Assembly (NCBI GenBank): GCA_020226215.1 | Contig: CM035229.1 | Coordinates: forward strand, 87,003,343 to 87,067,342 | From: Sindora glabra | Lineage: Eukaryota; Streptophyta; Magnoliopsida; Fabales; Fabaceae | DNA: 64,000 bases | Reading direction: 5' to 3' | In this document: one piece after another, positions 34,935 through 45,913 of the stretch | Layout: each line of letters opens with the position of its first letter | How positions within the stretch are numbered: the first letter of the stretch is position 1 | Made by a program: the position numbers and the translations under genes | Notes under the pieces: generated by a model | Seen by the model: only the letters and a program-made list of their open reading frames with translations | Databases searched by the model: none | Told to the model about the DNA's origin: nothing

Positions 34935-37900
34935 CTTCATCCATGATGGATAGGCACGCGACCACCTTTGGTGGGAGCATCTCTACCTCTATAAAATAAA
35001 GACATAATAACTTAAAAGAAATAAAATGAAAAAAAAAGTTAAACTAAATCCATATATCTATTAATGTCTAAACAATTTCCTTAAAAGAGAGAGAGGATCT
35101 AACGCTAAGTAAAATTGTAAAGAGAAATTATAAAGTTAAAAAAACGAAAATTTTCCCTTTTTTTAAATACTTACATATATAAATATTACTATAAATTATT
35201 TTTAGCAACACAATGGTATTTAAATACCCTATTCAAATATGAGGCTTTAAAACTAAAGTTTGAAACTCATACTCGAATACCATATCCGAGTATAGCCATC
35301 TAGTAGTTACTCAATCTTATAGTACTTGAATTGGGTATTCAAACATAGCTTCAAGTGCACAAGGTTTAAAGGCATATTCAAAAACTATATTCGAAGGTTG
35401 CCAGACCGAGAATTATAGTATTTGAATATAGTCCATATTCAAATATAGTTCTAGCAATTTCAGAAATTCATATGATTCACTGAATCAAAGTGCCAATCTT
35501 ACACCCTTATCATACATGCAAAATCACTAATTTACTAGCTACATTTCTATTGGACTTATATCATCAATATCCCATAATTCTATTTTAATCACACATTGCA
35601 GTTTAGTAATTTAGTCAACCACAATCATGCATTTCTATTACATTAATGTTTCCATTAAGAGTTATCCTTTCCTTATTCATATCATAATGAAATACATATA
35701 CATAATTTAACCACATACATAGATGTACCTATGTAAGTATACTAATCAAGTATTAATTAGATATAATTGTATATATATTAATCTAGAGTATTTGATTATA
35801 GTAACCAAATATGGTGTCCTAGAAGTGAATTCTAAAGTCCATATTTGATTATTGAAACCAAATATATGCCTACATAACCTTTTATAGTAATCAGTTATAT
35901 ACTTATATAATCTTTTGTAGCATCCCAATATATACTAAGGTAATTTGTTACAACAGTCTTCTAAGTTTACAAATTGAAAGTATTCTACTACTATAATCTA
36001 TTATTCAATTCACAAATATGAAGTATTCTACTATAACACTTCATTACCTAGTTCATAATTATGAAGTATTCTACTGGCATTCCATTATTTAATTCATAAC
36101 TATGAAGTATTTTACTACTATATAATGATAAAGGAGATAAGGGTGAAGGGAGATAGTTCTTTGAGTGACAAGCTAAGAAGATGAGAGGGGAAACATAGGG
36201 AAGGGAAGGTGAGAGGGGTCTTTTTATGAAATAAGGATCAACCTATTTCAAGGGTAAAATAGAAAAAAGAAAATGTAACTCTTTGAAATCTCCCCAAATA
36301 GTCTATTTTATTTCATTTCTTTAAAATCACACACTTCCTAAACCCATTAAATAATTAGCACTAATAATTTGCATCATTATGCCATCTTTTAGATTGCCCA
36401 CATAATTTATAATGGTTCAAAAACTTACATAATTACATGTTACTAAGTAATTATAACTTAATTCTTGATTCAAACCAACAAATTAGGTGTTCTTATTGTC
36501 ATAAATTAGATTTACCTCTACTCTAATATCCTTAAATGCAATTTAAATTAAAAATTCACTAATTGTAATACAACATTTTCTCCAAAGAAATTCTGATTGT
36601 ATATTGTACAAAGAAGTTAATATATTTATCTTTCTTAAAATAATTACCCTCAAGAGTTACATTCTGAGAAAATTCCTAAAATTATCCAAGGATTAACTAA
36701 GGAATTTTCAAGGCGTGACGTTTCCCTTATTAGCTTTTTCTCCATCATCTTCTTCCCTATTTCTACCTGAGCACCCGTTAAGTTAATTGTAGTTACTTTT
36801 TGTGTACCTCCATCAACTGATATTTCATGTGTCGCAAGGTTTTAGCACCATCCGCATTTCGAGGGGATTATAAATATTTTATTCATTAGTATTGATTCTT
36901 TATATTTTAAATATTAAAAAAAAAAGAACATATTTCTGGTGAACAAACGCATCATAACAGCGCATTACTTTAACTTTTTCTTCCTTTACAAAAAGTGATC
37001 CCTTGCCAATACGAAATTTCTTATTCTACTTGGAACGGTTCCCTCCAGGAAGAGAACCAGGCTAAGGAAACTCTACTGGTCAGAAGACCATTCCCACGAA
37101 ATTGTGTAAAGAATTTTTTTTAATTTTTTGACCACATCTACAAAAGGACCTCTCTTGATAAGCACTTTCTTAAAATAAAAAGACTTATTTTCAGTAAAAC
37201 AAAATAATTTTTTGTTAAATATCATATAATTAGAAAGCTAAATTACACGTATTCTTTTGAATTGTCCCTTCGTGGACATAGACCTTCGATGAAATTGGAA
37301 TGATATTTATTTCTTTAAATTATAAGTCTTGTGCAATAAATTTCATCATTTTACTTTCAAATTTAGCAACATATAGTATGCAATTTACTCTGTTTATTAT
37401 AGTGTCATCAATTTTAAAACTCAAAACAGTGCGCGTAACCGTTATCAACTGGCTTAATATCAATTTCTCATAAGGAAAATCCTAAATGTACCAAGAATAT
37501 TTTGCCAAATTACATCCGAGATGGTGCGAGCAAAATGCTAGTTACTAAATATTCAGGAGATATATTTAAGTTTCAAAATCTTATGAATAACATAATTTCA
37601 AGACGCTATCTATACAAATTTTCCAATATAAAATTGTCAAATTATTCACCACCACCACCACCGGTAACAATATAGCCATTATTATTAAAAAAAATCTCAA
37701 AAATTGTAGCTTCTAACTGTTTCTAGAATGTATGGGTTCAACTCTAAATTCAAGAAATTTGAAGGTTTCTTTGCTAAGTCACTCAAATTATGAAGAAGCT
37801 CTACAGATAGGAGAGGGACTACAATTTTTCATTTAAGACCAGAGCCAGTAAGAAGTGGGTTCATTTTCTTGGGTAGTTATTTATTGGTGAGGTGGAAATG

Positions 37901-38730
37901 AGTTCAACTGTGAAGCAACTCCATTGGATTTGAATGCATTTAGTTTGACTCAAAATTTCACTCATATAATTTTTCACTTTGAATTTGATTTGAATTAAAT
38001 TCATGAAATATCCCACTCGACTTGATAATTTTTTAGTCTAATCAAATTATATGAAATGAAATCACATGTAAACAAATTTAAATTAAAATAAACTAAACTA
38101 AATTGATAATTTTTTACTGGTCTTGTCTCCAGGCAAATTCCTCCCCTTTCACCATCGGAGCTAGCCCAAATATCTCTCCCATAATTATTGAATTAACCTT
38201 ATAATTAAATTGGGTCCCATGGTAGACAACTTCCAGTAAACTCCATGCCAATTTCCAAGTAAACCACCAACAGCAAACTAACAATTCAGCAATAATAAAG
38301 TGTAAACTCCAAAGCGTTTTTCGTCCATTAATAATATCAACGCAGCACTCAATGGAGCTTGACATCCAACTCCCTCCAACACGAGAAATTCTATCCTACT
38401 TTTTAGAAGCAGAATTTTTTTTTTAATTTTGAAAAGAGAAAAATAAATATAATTTAAAACATAGAAATATTTAGACTTCACAAATATAGAATTTCTCTAC
38501 ATATTTATGTGTCTATCTTTTTTTCTCTACATTTTTATGTGTCTATCTTTATCTCTTACTGAAATAAGCAATTTTTTTCCGAGAATTAAATAAAAGGTCT
38601 CCTCCAACATTTCTTCTTTTATCTCACGCGCTCATTTTGAAACTGGGATTTCAGTTGCTTCATCTAATATTATTCCAACCTTAATCCCCATCTTAAGTAA
38701 TCATAACATAATTATCTTGAAGCTATCCTC
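34935..38730. other. Intergenic DNA with possible LTR remnants and a small tandem array
   Basis: No gene. The sequence ACCTTTGGTGGGAGCATCTC near 34,961 and GAATTTTCAAGGCGTGACG near 36,700 resemble parts of plant gypsy LTRs (the latter like the common GGGGCGTTACA end). I could not pair two LTRs. A four-copy tandem array sits at about 35,965-36,120. A palindrome (TATTTGAATAT / ATATTCAAATA, 35419-35445) is also present. The last ~600 bases before 38,730 include the upstream region of the DUF761 gene. Confidence 0.45.
35965..36120. repeat. Imperfect tandem array, ~48-bp unit, about four copies
   Basis: The phrase (A)TGAAGTATTCTACT recurs at roughly 48-base spacing, each copy followed by CATTATT and an AATTCA(C/T)AA-type stretch. 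The first copy is the most diverged. Confidence 0.65.
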
Positions 38731-38732
38731 CC

Positions 38733-38740
38733 TTTAAATA
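38733..38740 (+). promoter_or_regulatory. TATA box of the DUF761 gene
   Basis: TTTAAATA lies 117 bp before the start codon. It is followed by a C/T-rich leader (CCTCCTCCACTCTCCCACTG, then TCTCTCTCTTCTCTAG), a composition typical of plant transcription starts. Transcription should begin around 38,765. Confidence 0.5.
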
Positions 38741-38856
38741 GCACCCTCCTCCACTCTCCCACTGCATACAAAACACTAAATTCTCATTTAATCCCCCCCT
38801 TCTCTCTCTTCTCTAGAGATAAAATAAAACTGTTCATACACTCTCACTCACACAAA

Positions 38857-39492
38857 ATGGAAATGGAGCCATTGCCAAGTACTCCGCCGGTGGTAGCTAA
38901 GAAGCGCTGGAGCATTGTACGGGCAGTACTCTTCATGTTGAGAAATGGCATAGCCAAGAGCAAAATAATGGCCGAACTTAATTTACTGCTTAAACGTGGC
39001 AAGCTCGCCGGCAAAGCCATAGCCAATAGCTTAATGCTCAACCACCACCACTACGCCGCCTTCGCTTGCCGCTCCCAGGACGCCCATCTCTCCTTCTTTT
39101 CACCACGTGACTACGAATTCAGCTGCAGCAACACCCCTGCTCATCCAACAAAGCGCAGCAAGCACCTTCACTTTGGCCGTTTTTCCAAGTCTCATCAACA
39201 CGACGATGTTGCCGCGGTCAATGCTGTACAGAAGGTGCTTGAGATGTTGAACAGCACAGAGAAGGCGGAGGCTGCTTCGCCGTTGGTTGCGTTGCCTGGG
39301 TTTGGCAAGAGCCCTGCTGGGAGGCAACTCAGAGTCACCGACTCTCCGTTTCCATTGAAGGACGAGTCCGAAGGAGATAGCCAAGTAGATAAGGCTGCCG
39401 AGGAATTTATCAAGAGGTTCTATAAAGACCTCAGATTGCAGAAAACAATGGCTGCTCCTGAGTCACCCTGCCATAACACGTGGGACAGATGA
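38857..39492 (+). CDS. DUF761 protein, Avr9/Cf-9 rapidly elicited protein 146-like
   Basis: A 211-residue single-exon gene. The C-terminus carries the DUF761 signature VDKAAEEFIKRFYKDLRLQK at residues 177-196. The middle holds a His-rich stretch and basic motifs. The N-terminal basic segment (RWSIVRAVLFMLRNGIAKSK, from residue 17) is typical of the ACRE146-like plant group, as is the conserved phrase LPGFGKSPAGRQLRVTDSPFPL. Tobacco ACRE146 is induced rapidly by a pathogen effector; molecular function is unknown. The family is plant-specific and often stress or fibre related. The start is the ATG at 38857, with a TATA box 117 bp upstream. GC content is clearly higher than in the flanks, and the gene stands alone in transposon-rich DNA. 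Confidence 0.9.
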   Translation: MEMEPLPSTPPVVAKKRWSIVRAVLFMLRNGIAKSKIMAELNLLLKRGKLAGKAIANSLMLNHHHYAAFACRSQDAHLSFFSPRDYEFSCSNTPAHPTKRSKHLHFGRFSKSHQHDDVAAVNAVQKVLEMLNSTEKAEAASPLVALPGFGKSPAGRQLRVTDSPFPLKDESEGDSQVDKAAEEFIKRFYKDLRLQKTMAAPESPCHNTWDR

Positions 39493-39859
39493 AAATGGGC
39501 TGATCTGGCTAGCTCTTTTGGTTTTGCAAGCAAGCACCCTCAGCTAATTCAGCGAACTATAGGGCTTGTTTTTCGCTGCTGTAAGTCAAGTAGAGTCACA
39601 TGGGGGTTTTATTTGAACTGAAACCAGCTCGAAACTTAAATTATCCCAATGACTATTCATCTGATTTTTACTTTGACATAGCAGTTTTTTTAGCCTCTGT
39701 TTTCATGGAGGAGAGGTGCTTGTCCAGATCAGGATCCTGCTTATTCGTATTTGTAATTTTGGTGTCTTGTATTTGTTTCTGCTTAATTTTTTGCTTTTCG
39801 TGTTGATAAAACAAGTGGGAAAATAAATAAATAAATAAAACAAGTGGGAAAATACATAA

Positions 39860-39907
<48 letters not shown>

Positions 39908-41197
39908 GCAAAACAGGAATCGTACTAATCTTTCTCTTTGGGTTAGGAATTTCTCTTGTTCGAATAAGGCGTTGCACCTACCGCGACTTTGCACGATAAA
40001 AGGAAATTAAAGCAAGAGCGGTGTGTTGAGTGTGTTAGAAATTTTGTGCACAAATTTCCATGGTTGGTGAGTTGGAGCTTAACTTTGTCAGCACTCATGA
40101 GTTTTCTTGTCTCTGAATTGGTCTCATTTACATTGTGGGGGTGATTCTGTTTCACACAATTTCGAAACTTATATGCGTATGTAGAATTAATTACAGAATT
40201 CTAACGTAATTATTTCATTCATTATAGGATGTATGATAAGACATTCATAATTTGTATTTTTTTTTTAATGTTTCCTGTCCAGTTGGTTATTAGGATTAAC
40301 AAGGATATTCACGGTATATAATTCCCTCACTCTGCAACTTGGATGAAAAAGACAGAACAAATGAAACGCGGCCTCCGCAGGTGGTCAATAATGTATTGTA
40401 AATTTGTAAGTTACTAGTATGCATAAGTATCATCACGGGACACTATCAAACCATCAACTTATATCTTTTAAAAATGGATAATTGTTTTAGTAATTGTTTA
40501 ACTCCCACAGAAAATAAGTTTTCTTTAAGAAGTTAAACTTCTTAGAATGTAAAATATTTTATAATCTTCTTTAAAAGTACTCGAAATTATATTTAATTGA
40601 ATATAAAATTTAAAAATTCTCACAAGAAGGTTTTTTAACTGGGAAAGATAAGAAACAAACTTACTCAATTTCATGAAAAATAGAATTTTTTAAATTAGTT
40701 TCATACTTTCATCATTTTAATAATCAATGATTAATTAAATACCTTATTTCTATTCCACTTATTATATAATTTTTTGCCAATCAAACCACCTAATTTGCTT
40801 CACAGAATTAGAAAGTATGCTTGCCGCTTGCTCGTTTATATTATTAGTTGGAATATTGATATTGGTATGTTTACCGATTACTTACCATTAGTCAGTGAAT
40901 CTAGTGAGATAAATGTCACTAGCTATCCTAAACGGATTGAGGATATGCGTGTGTAATTGACACACAAAACTTTTTTCACTCCCTCCGGTAGATCAATTTA
41001 TCAAATTGCATAAAAATTCAAAATTCATTTACACTCAAATAATTGAAAATGAAATTCTAGGAATGGAATCCCACATTCAAAAACATAGTTTTATTTCATT
41101 TTTAAATGAATTTCTTTTTAAAATGATATTTAACTTCAAGTAAAAAAGGGAATTTTATTTCATTTTATTTTATTTACAATTCTCATTTTCATTACAT
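39493..41197. other. DUF761 3' flank and AT-rich spacer
   Basis: The first ~300 bases are probably the 3' UTR. A 31-bp tandem duplication with AAACAAGTGGGAAAATA at about 39,809-39,865 precedes a (TA)n run (39,866-39,904). No gene is seen in the rest. CCAATCAAACCACC near 40,778 resembles the end of a Tourist-like element, but no partner was found. Confidence 0.5.
39866..39904. repeat. (TA)n microsatellite
   Basis: About 38 bases of uninterrupted TA, in the 3' flank of the DUF761 gene. Confidence 0.85.
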
Positions 41198-41200
41198 TTA

Positions 41201-42588
41201 GGGGCCGTTTGGTTCAGGGGTTTCAGAAAAGGGAAAGGGAATTGCAGGGTTTCATTCCCTTTGATTTTGTTTGGTTGAGAAAAAACTCATTCCCTTTCCC
41301 CTTTTTCCCTTAATGGGATTACCTCATTTAAGGGAATGGTGATTCCCCTTCACTCATTGGGGAATCTCATTCCCTTTCCTTATCTTCTCTAATAATATTA
41401 TCAAATAATCATTATATATTAATAATATTATTAAATATTAAATATATAATAAATATTTTATTATTATTTAATTATATTAATAATATAATAGTATTTTAAT
41501 ACATGTTATTTTAAATATTATAATATTTTTAATATCAATAATTAATAATAATAATAATAAAATAATAAATAATAAATAATAAATAATAATTATTTATTAT
41601 TTATAATAATTATTACCATAAATAATAATAAATAAATAATTATTATAATATTATTTAATTATGTTGATAATATTATAATATTTTTAAGTTATCAAAAATT
41701 AATAATATTAATAAATAATAATTATGATGAATAGTAAAATAAATAATAATTAATTTATATTAATAATATTATTAATATTTATTTAATTAATAAATAATTT
41801 TTATTAAATATTAAATAAATAATTATTATTATAATATTATCTAATTATATTAATAATATTATAATATTTTTAATTTATTAAAATTTAATATTATTTATTT
41901 TTTAAATAAATATTAATAATATTATTAATATATAATAATAATTATTTATTTAATTATTAATAAATATTAATAATTTTATTAATATATAATAATTATTTAT
42001 TTAATTATTATTTTAATAATATTAATTTTTAATAAATTAAAAATATTATAATATTATTAAATACTAAATAAATAATAAATATTATAATATTGTTCAATTA
42101 TATTAATAATGTTATAATATTTTTAATAATTATTTTTTTAATATTATAATATTTTTAAATTATTAATAATTAATAATATTAATAAAATTATAAATATTAA
42201 AAATAATAATTAAATAAATAATAATTATTAAAATTATTATAATAATATTAATTATTATTAATATATTAATAATAGTTAAAATAGAGTATTAATAAAAATA
42301 ATATTAATAAGATGTTAATAATTAATAATAAATAATTATAAAAATTATAATATTAGTAAATAAAATAAAAATAATAAGATAATAATTATAATAATTATTT
42401 TAAAAATAATTATAAATATATTATTTTTAATGTAATAATTATTAACAAAATAAATTAAAAATACTTGATTCCCTTTCCTATTTGAATCAAACAGATTGAA
42501 TAATTAGGAGCCATTCCTTTCCTTTCCTTTCCTCCTAGTTCCCTTTCCTGATTCCATTCCCTTTCCCCAGTCTGAACCAAACGACCCC
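41201..42588. mobile_element. Tourist-like (PIF/Harbinger) non-autonomous element with a ~1-kb A/T core
   Basis: The left end GGGGCCGTTTGGTTCAG and the right end, reverse-complemented GGGGTCGTTTGGTTCAG, form a 17-bp inverted repeat with one mismatch. TTA lies on both sides (41198-41200 and 42589-42591), the classical PIF/Harbinger target-site duplication. The subterminal parts contain repeated CATTCCCTTTCC-type motifs in both orientations. Between about 41,390 and 42,460 the DNA is almost only A and T, made of AATAAT/TTATTA-like units, and it has no ORF. At 1,388 bp it is longer than a usual Tourist MITE, probably because this core expanded. Confidence 0.85.
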
Positions 42589-42591
42589 TTA

Positions 42592-44459
42592 TATTATATA
42601 GAAGATTTATCATCTCTTTAATATTATATTTATTATGATACCATCAAAATTTATTTTTTAATTAATTTTTACATATTTTTTAATTTATTTTAAATAAAAT
42701 AATTTATTTATAAATAAATTAAAATTATTATTTTTAATAAAATTATTAAATGATAAAATTTATTTATAAATGAAATGAAATCATCTTTATTCAAATAAAA
42801 TGAAATTAATTTCATAAAAGTTACATGCCAAAAGGCACCGCTGAAGGGCCCACCAATTAATGTTTTTATTTTTGTCCCATGAATAAACAAATAATCTTGT
42901 CAAGACCACAATATTACGGTTCCCTTAAATCAATAAATCTCCGTATATACAGGCCTAAAAGTGGTAGAGCCGGAATTCAAAGGTGAGTGGGAGTACTAAA
43001 ATATATAATTAAAAAAAATAATCATATTATTTTATTTAATTTTATTAGATTTTAATAGTTCTAAATATATTTATTATATTTATTATTTTAGTTAGTATTT
43101 TTTTAATGATCATAACAATATAAAGGGAGTAAAAAAAATATTATTAAATTTAATAAAAAAATAGTGAAAGAAGCAATTGATATGAATTTCAATATTTTAA
43201 CTTAGGTAAAATTTCAAATTCAATGAAAGTATTTTAAATTATATATATAATAGTATATAAGATTTTTAAAAATTCAATGGAAGCACATGTCCAAAACTGT
43301 ACATGGCTCTGCCACCGGTTAGAAACTAGAGTGGAGTTTTTGAAGCCGCTGAGGCCGGCAACCAAAATATCTGAAGCTCTGGACAAAATTAATTCCAATT
43401 TGTTTAAAACAAATACAAGCAAACGTCAGAGTAATGATAGGTGATAATTAAATACAAATTTTGTAACCAATTTTTGAAGCATTAATTTTGTAACATACAA
43501 ATTAATAAGATAATTAAATATATACTGAATATTTTTTTATACGATTAAAGGAGAGTTTGATGAATTTAGATATATTTGGGATAGAAACAAAAAAATGGTT
43601 ATATTATTGGATGAAAGAAATATCAGTGTCTAATAAAAAGTAGAGACGATAGTAGTGCTCTATGATTGAAGCCAAGTCCCTCCCAAGCACTAAGAGGGAT
43701 GTGCTTTTCTATCTTGTAATAATACTTGGTTGATGCTTTGGATCGTTTTATGGACTCATCAATATTTTAACTTTAACTGCCTCATGTGGTTGCTACTTCA
43801 ATTTGAGAGATACGTGTCGAGTGGGAGGAAGGAATTTTGAAAGACGTGTTATCTCGACATATTATAAATTTTATACATTTAAAAGCATTGTAGTTATCAT
43901 AAATAATAACCAAAAAAAAGAAAAACGAATTGATGTGAAATCTTATAAATTATGGTTCATATTTGCATAATCACCAGCTATTGGTTCTTCTTTTCAGTTA
44001 ATTTTTATACAAAAAAGAGAGCCATAGACGACGTTTGCTATTTAATTAAAACTGTGGAGGGAATGGAGAAACTTTAGAGCGCAATTTCACGGGGACAAGG
44101 GAACTTGTGATTGGCCGGAGCTTATTATTTTAATTTGTGGTGATGGAGCCATTTTCTCAAAGGCAAAAGTTGTGGTGCTTTGGAGTTTTATCATCATTAA
44201 TTGTCGCCTCCTCAAGTAAGGATTGGATATACTCTGTATCTCAATTTGAGCATTCTTGTTCAATTATACACCTCTATTTGCTTTACATAAAAGTTAAGGC
44301 CACGTTTTAAGATTTGCAAACCTATTGACAATCGCAAATATATCGAATGTCAAAGTTCCCTTAGCCTTGTTCTAACACTTCCTTTTCTTTCCATAGGATG
44401 GTGCTCTACATTATTTAAATCCAAATTTATTTATTTTTATCATCTTTTTTTTGTGACTT
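42592..44459. other. AT-rich spacer with a possible short inverted-repeat element
   Basis: GTGGTAGAGCC (42961-42971) and GGCTCTGCCAC (43305-43315) are inverted copies with one mismatch, bounding ~355 bp of AT-rich DNA. This may be a small non-autonomous element, but I see no target-site duplication. The rest, including a less AT-rich stretch at 43,640-44,220, has no recognisable gene. Confidence 0.4.
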
Positions 44460-44942
44460 TTTTTTCTAGGGCAAAATACACAAAACACCCTTAAAATATG
44501 ACCTTGTAACATAAAACATCCTTAAACTTTTGAAAGTCACAAAACAACCCCCTAAAGTTTGGAACAAGTTGAAAACGTTAACTAAACAATTAAAACATAC
44601 GGAAAGTATCATGTGGGATACAGTGACCTATTATTCTCTCATTTTAAGAGTACAACTTGACCTGGTTTCAACTTGCGATTCGATAAATATAATATTGACC
44701 CATTCTCTCGTTTTCTAACGATTCATCATCATTTCACTATCTCTGTCAATACCACCATCATCTTCACTGGCTTCTTCATCTTTGTCATCAAGCCATCTCT
44801 CCATAGCTACACACTGTGCTTTGTGACATACTTTCAATCAAGTGCTTCGCATGTGCGTAAATAGTAATTCATTGTAAAATTCATGCTTCCTCGTCTTAAG
44901 CCAGCCACAGCCATTATGCAAAAAAAGCCGAGAAGTTGGAAA

Positions 44943-45398
44943 ATGAGGGATGAAGAGATTGAAATGCTTCGAGGAGTAGCACGGGATTGTGTGAGCAAGC
45001 ACCTGTATTCATCTGCAATCTTTTTCGTTGATAAAGTTATTGCCTTCACCAATGATCCTGCGGATATCTATATGCAAGCTCAGGCTCCCTTCCTCGATCG
45101 CCATTACCGTCATGCTTTTCACCTCCCTATTGCTTCCAAAATTGTTCTTCAGTGATCTCCATTCTCGCTACCTTAAGGCTAAATGCCTAGAGGAATTAAG
45201 GGAATGGGATCAATGCCTATCAATGCTTGGTGAGGTTAAATTGGATGATGATGGAAATCTTTCTAACATGGAGGATTTTAACATTATGTACTTAGATAAA
45301 GATGGCAAAGATCATAAGATAAATATATCTTCAACAATTTGTTTCTTAAAGGGAAAATCATATAAAGCTCTAGAAAATTGTGCCCAAGCTCGATTGTG
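44943..45398 (+). pseudogene. Captured fragment of APC6/CDC16 (anaphase-promoting complex TPR subunit)
   Basis: The reading frame MRDEEIEMLRGVARDCVSKH, then LYSSAIFFVDKVIAFTNDPA and IYMQAQ, matches the N-terminus of plant APC6 (CDC16, NOMEGA). It continues DLHSRYLKAKCLEELREWDQ, INISSTICFLKGKSYKALEN and CAQARLW. APC6 is a TPR scaffold of the anaphase-promoting complex ubiquitin ligase. One extra T at 45153 shifts the frame and creates TGA (45153-45155); the rest stays readable in another frame. The fragment ends exactly where a donor-like GTGAGT (45399-45404) occurs, as if one or more exons plus the start of an intron had been copied. Only about 150 N-terminal residues are present, well short of a full APC6. 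No intron interrupts them, so the parent has either one long exon here or the copy passed through RNA. Confidence 0.85.
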
Positions 45399-45404
45399 GT
45401 GAGT

Positions 45405-45522
45405 TTCCTTAAGGCCTTTTAGCTCGCTTAAACTCTCTGTTAGCGATGAAGTAGAAAAATCTTTCCTTAAGGCCCTTTAGCTTGGTTAAATTCTCTATTA
45501 AGGATGAAGTAGAAAAATCTCG
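45405..45522. repeat. ~60-bp tandem duplication inside the Pack-MULE
   Basis: TTTCCTTAAGGCC...GATGAAGTAGAAAAATCT occurs twice in succession with several substitutions. It lies between the APC6 fragment and the second coding-like stretch. Confidence 0.7.
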
Positions 45523-45718
45523 TGTAAGGAAGAAGTATATTTGCTGCTTGAGTAAAGACTTATACGAACAAAGCCTAAGGCCTCGACTCAGAGAAGCGCA
45601 CCGAGCTGCAAACTACTTCGTCAAGAATTGGTTTGTTGGGTGTGCTTCCGGAACAGGTGCATTGCACCCAAAATTGCTTAGTATGGGACATCCAGATCCA
45701 GTCAAGTGCTGGAATTGA
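45482..45718 (+). other. Unidentified coding-like stretch in the Pack-MULE
   Basis: A 78-codon open frame without an obvious family. Its latter half (RLREAHRAANYFVKNWFVGC, then GALHPKLLSMGHPDP) is less AT-rich than the surroundings and looks like a second captured gene piece. I do not recognise the donor. It has no promoter of its own that I can see. Confidence 0.3.
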
Positions 45719-45913
45719 GGATGGGAGTATGGGTGTCGGATTGGGTTCAGATTCCACTTGAGTTACAGACTACCGTTAGTTTTAATCGAAACTTGACAGT
45801 TTCATTTTACTTCAAAGATTAGGGTGGTGAAGTGTTCTGTTTTAAAGTTTAGGGGGGTGATGTGATATTGAGATAAACTTTAGGGGGTATAATGTATTTT
45901 CCCCTTTTTTCTA

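Larger units (their letters stand above)
44469..45904. mobile_element. Pack-MULE (Mutator-like element carrying a host gene fragment)
   Basis: The left end begins GGGCAAAATACACAAAACAC and the right end, reverse-complemented, begins GGGGAAAATACATTATACCC. Similarity (CCCC(C)TAAA.TTT motifs) continues about 100 bp inward on each side. The flanks are identical 9-bp duplications, TTTTTTCTA (44460-44468 and 45905-45913), the size typical of Mutator elements. There is no MuDR transposase inside. Instead it carries a fragment of the APC6/CDC16 gene and a second unidentified coding-like stretch. This is the definition of a Pack-MULE. Confidence 0.85.

Noticed and set aside
39668..39994. Minus-strand open frames with (YI)n repeats
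   Set aside because: They are translations of the (TA)n microsatellite.
41390..42460. Possible replication origin or centromere-like AT block
   Set aside because: It lies wholly inside a transposon with clear ends and target-site duplications, which explains it better.
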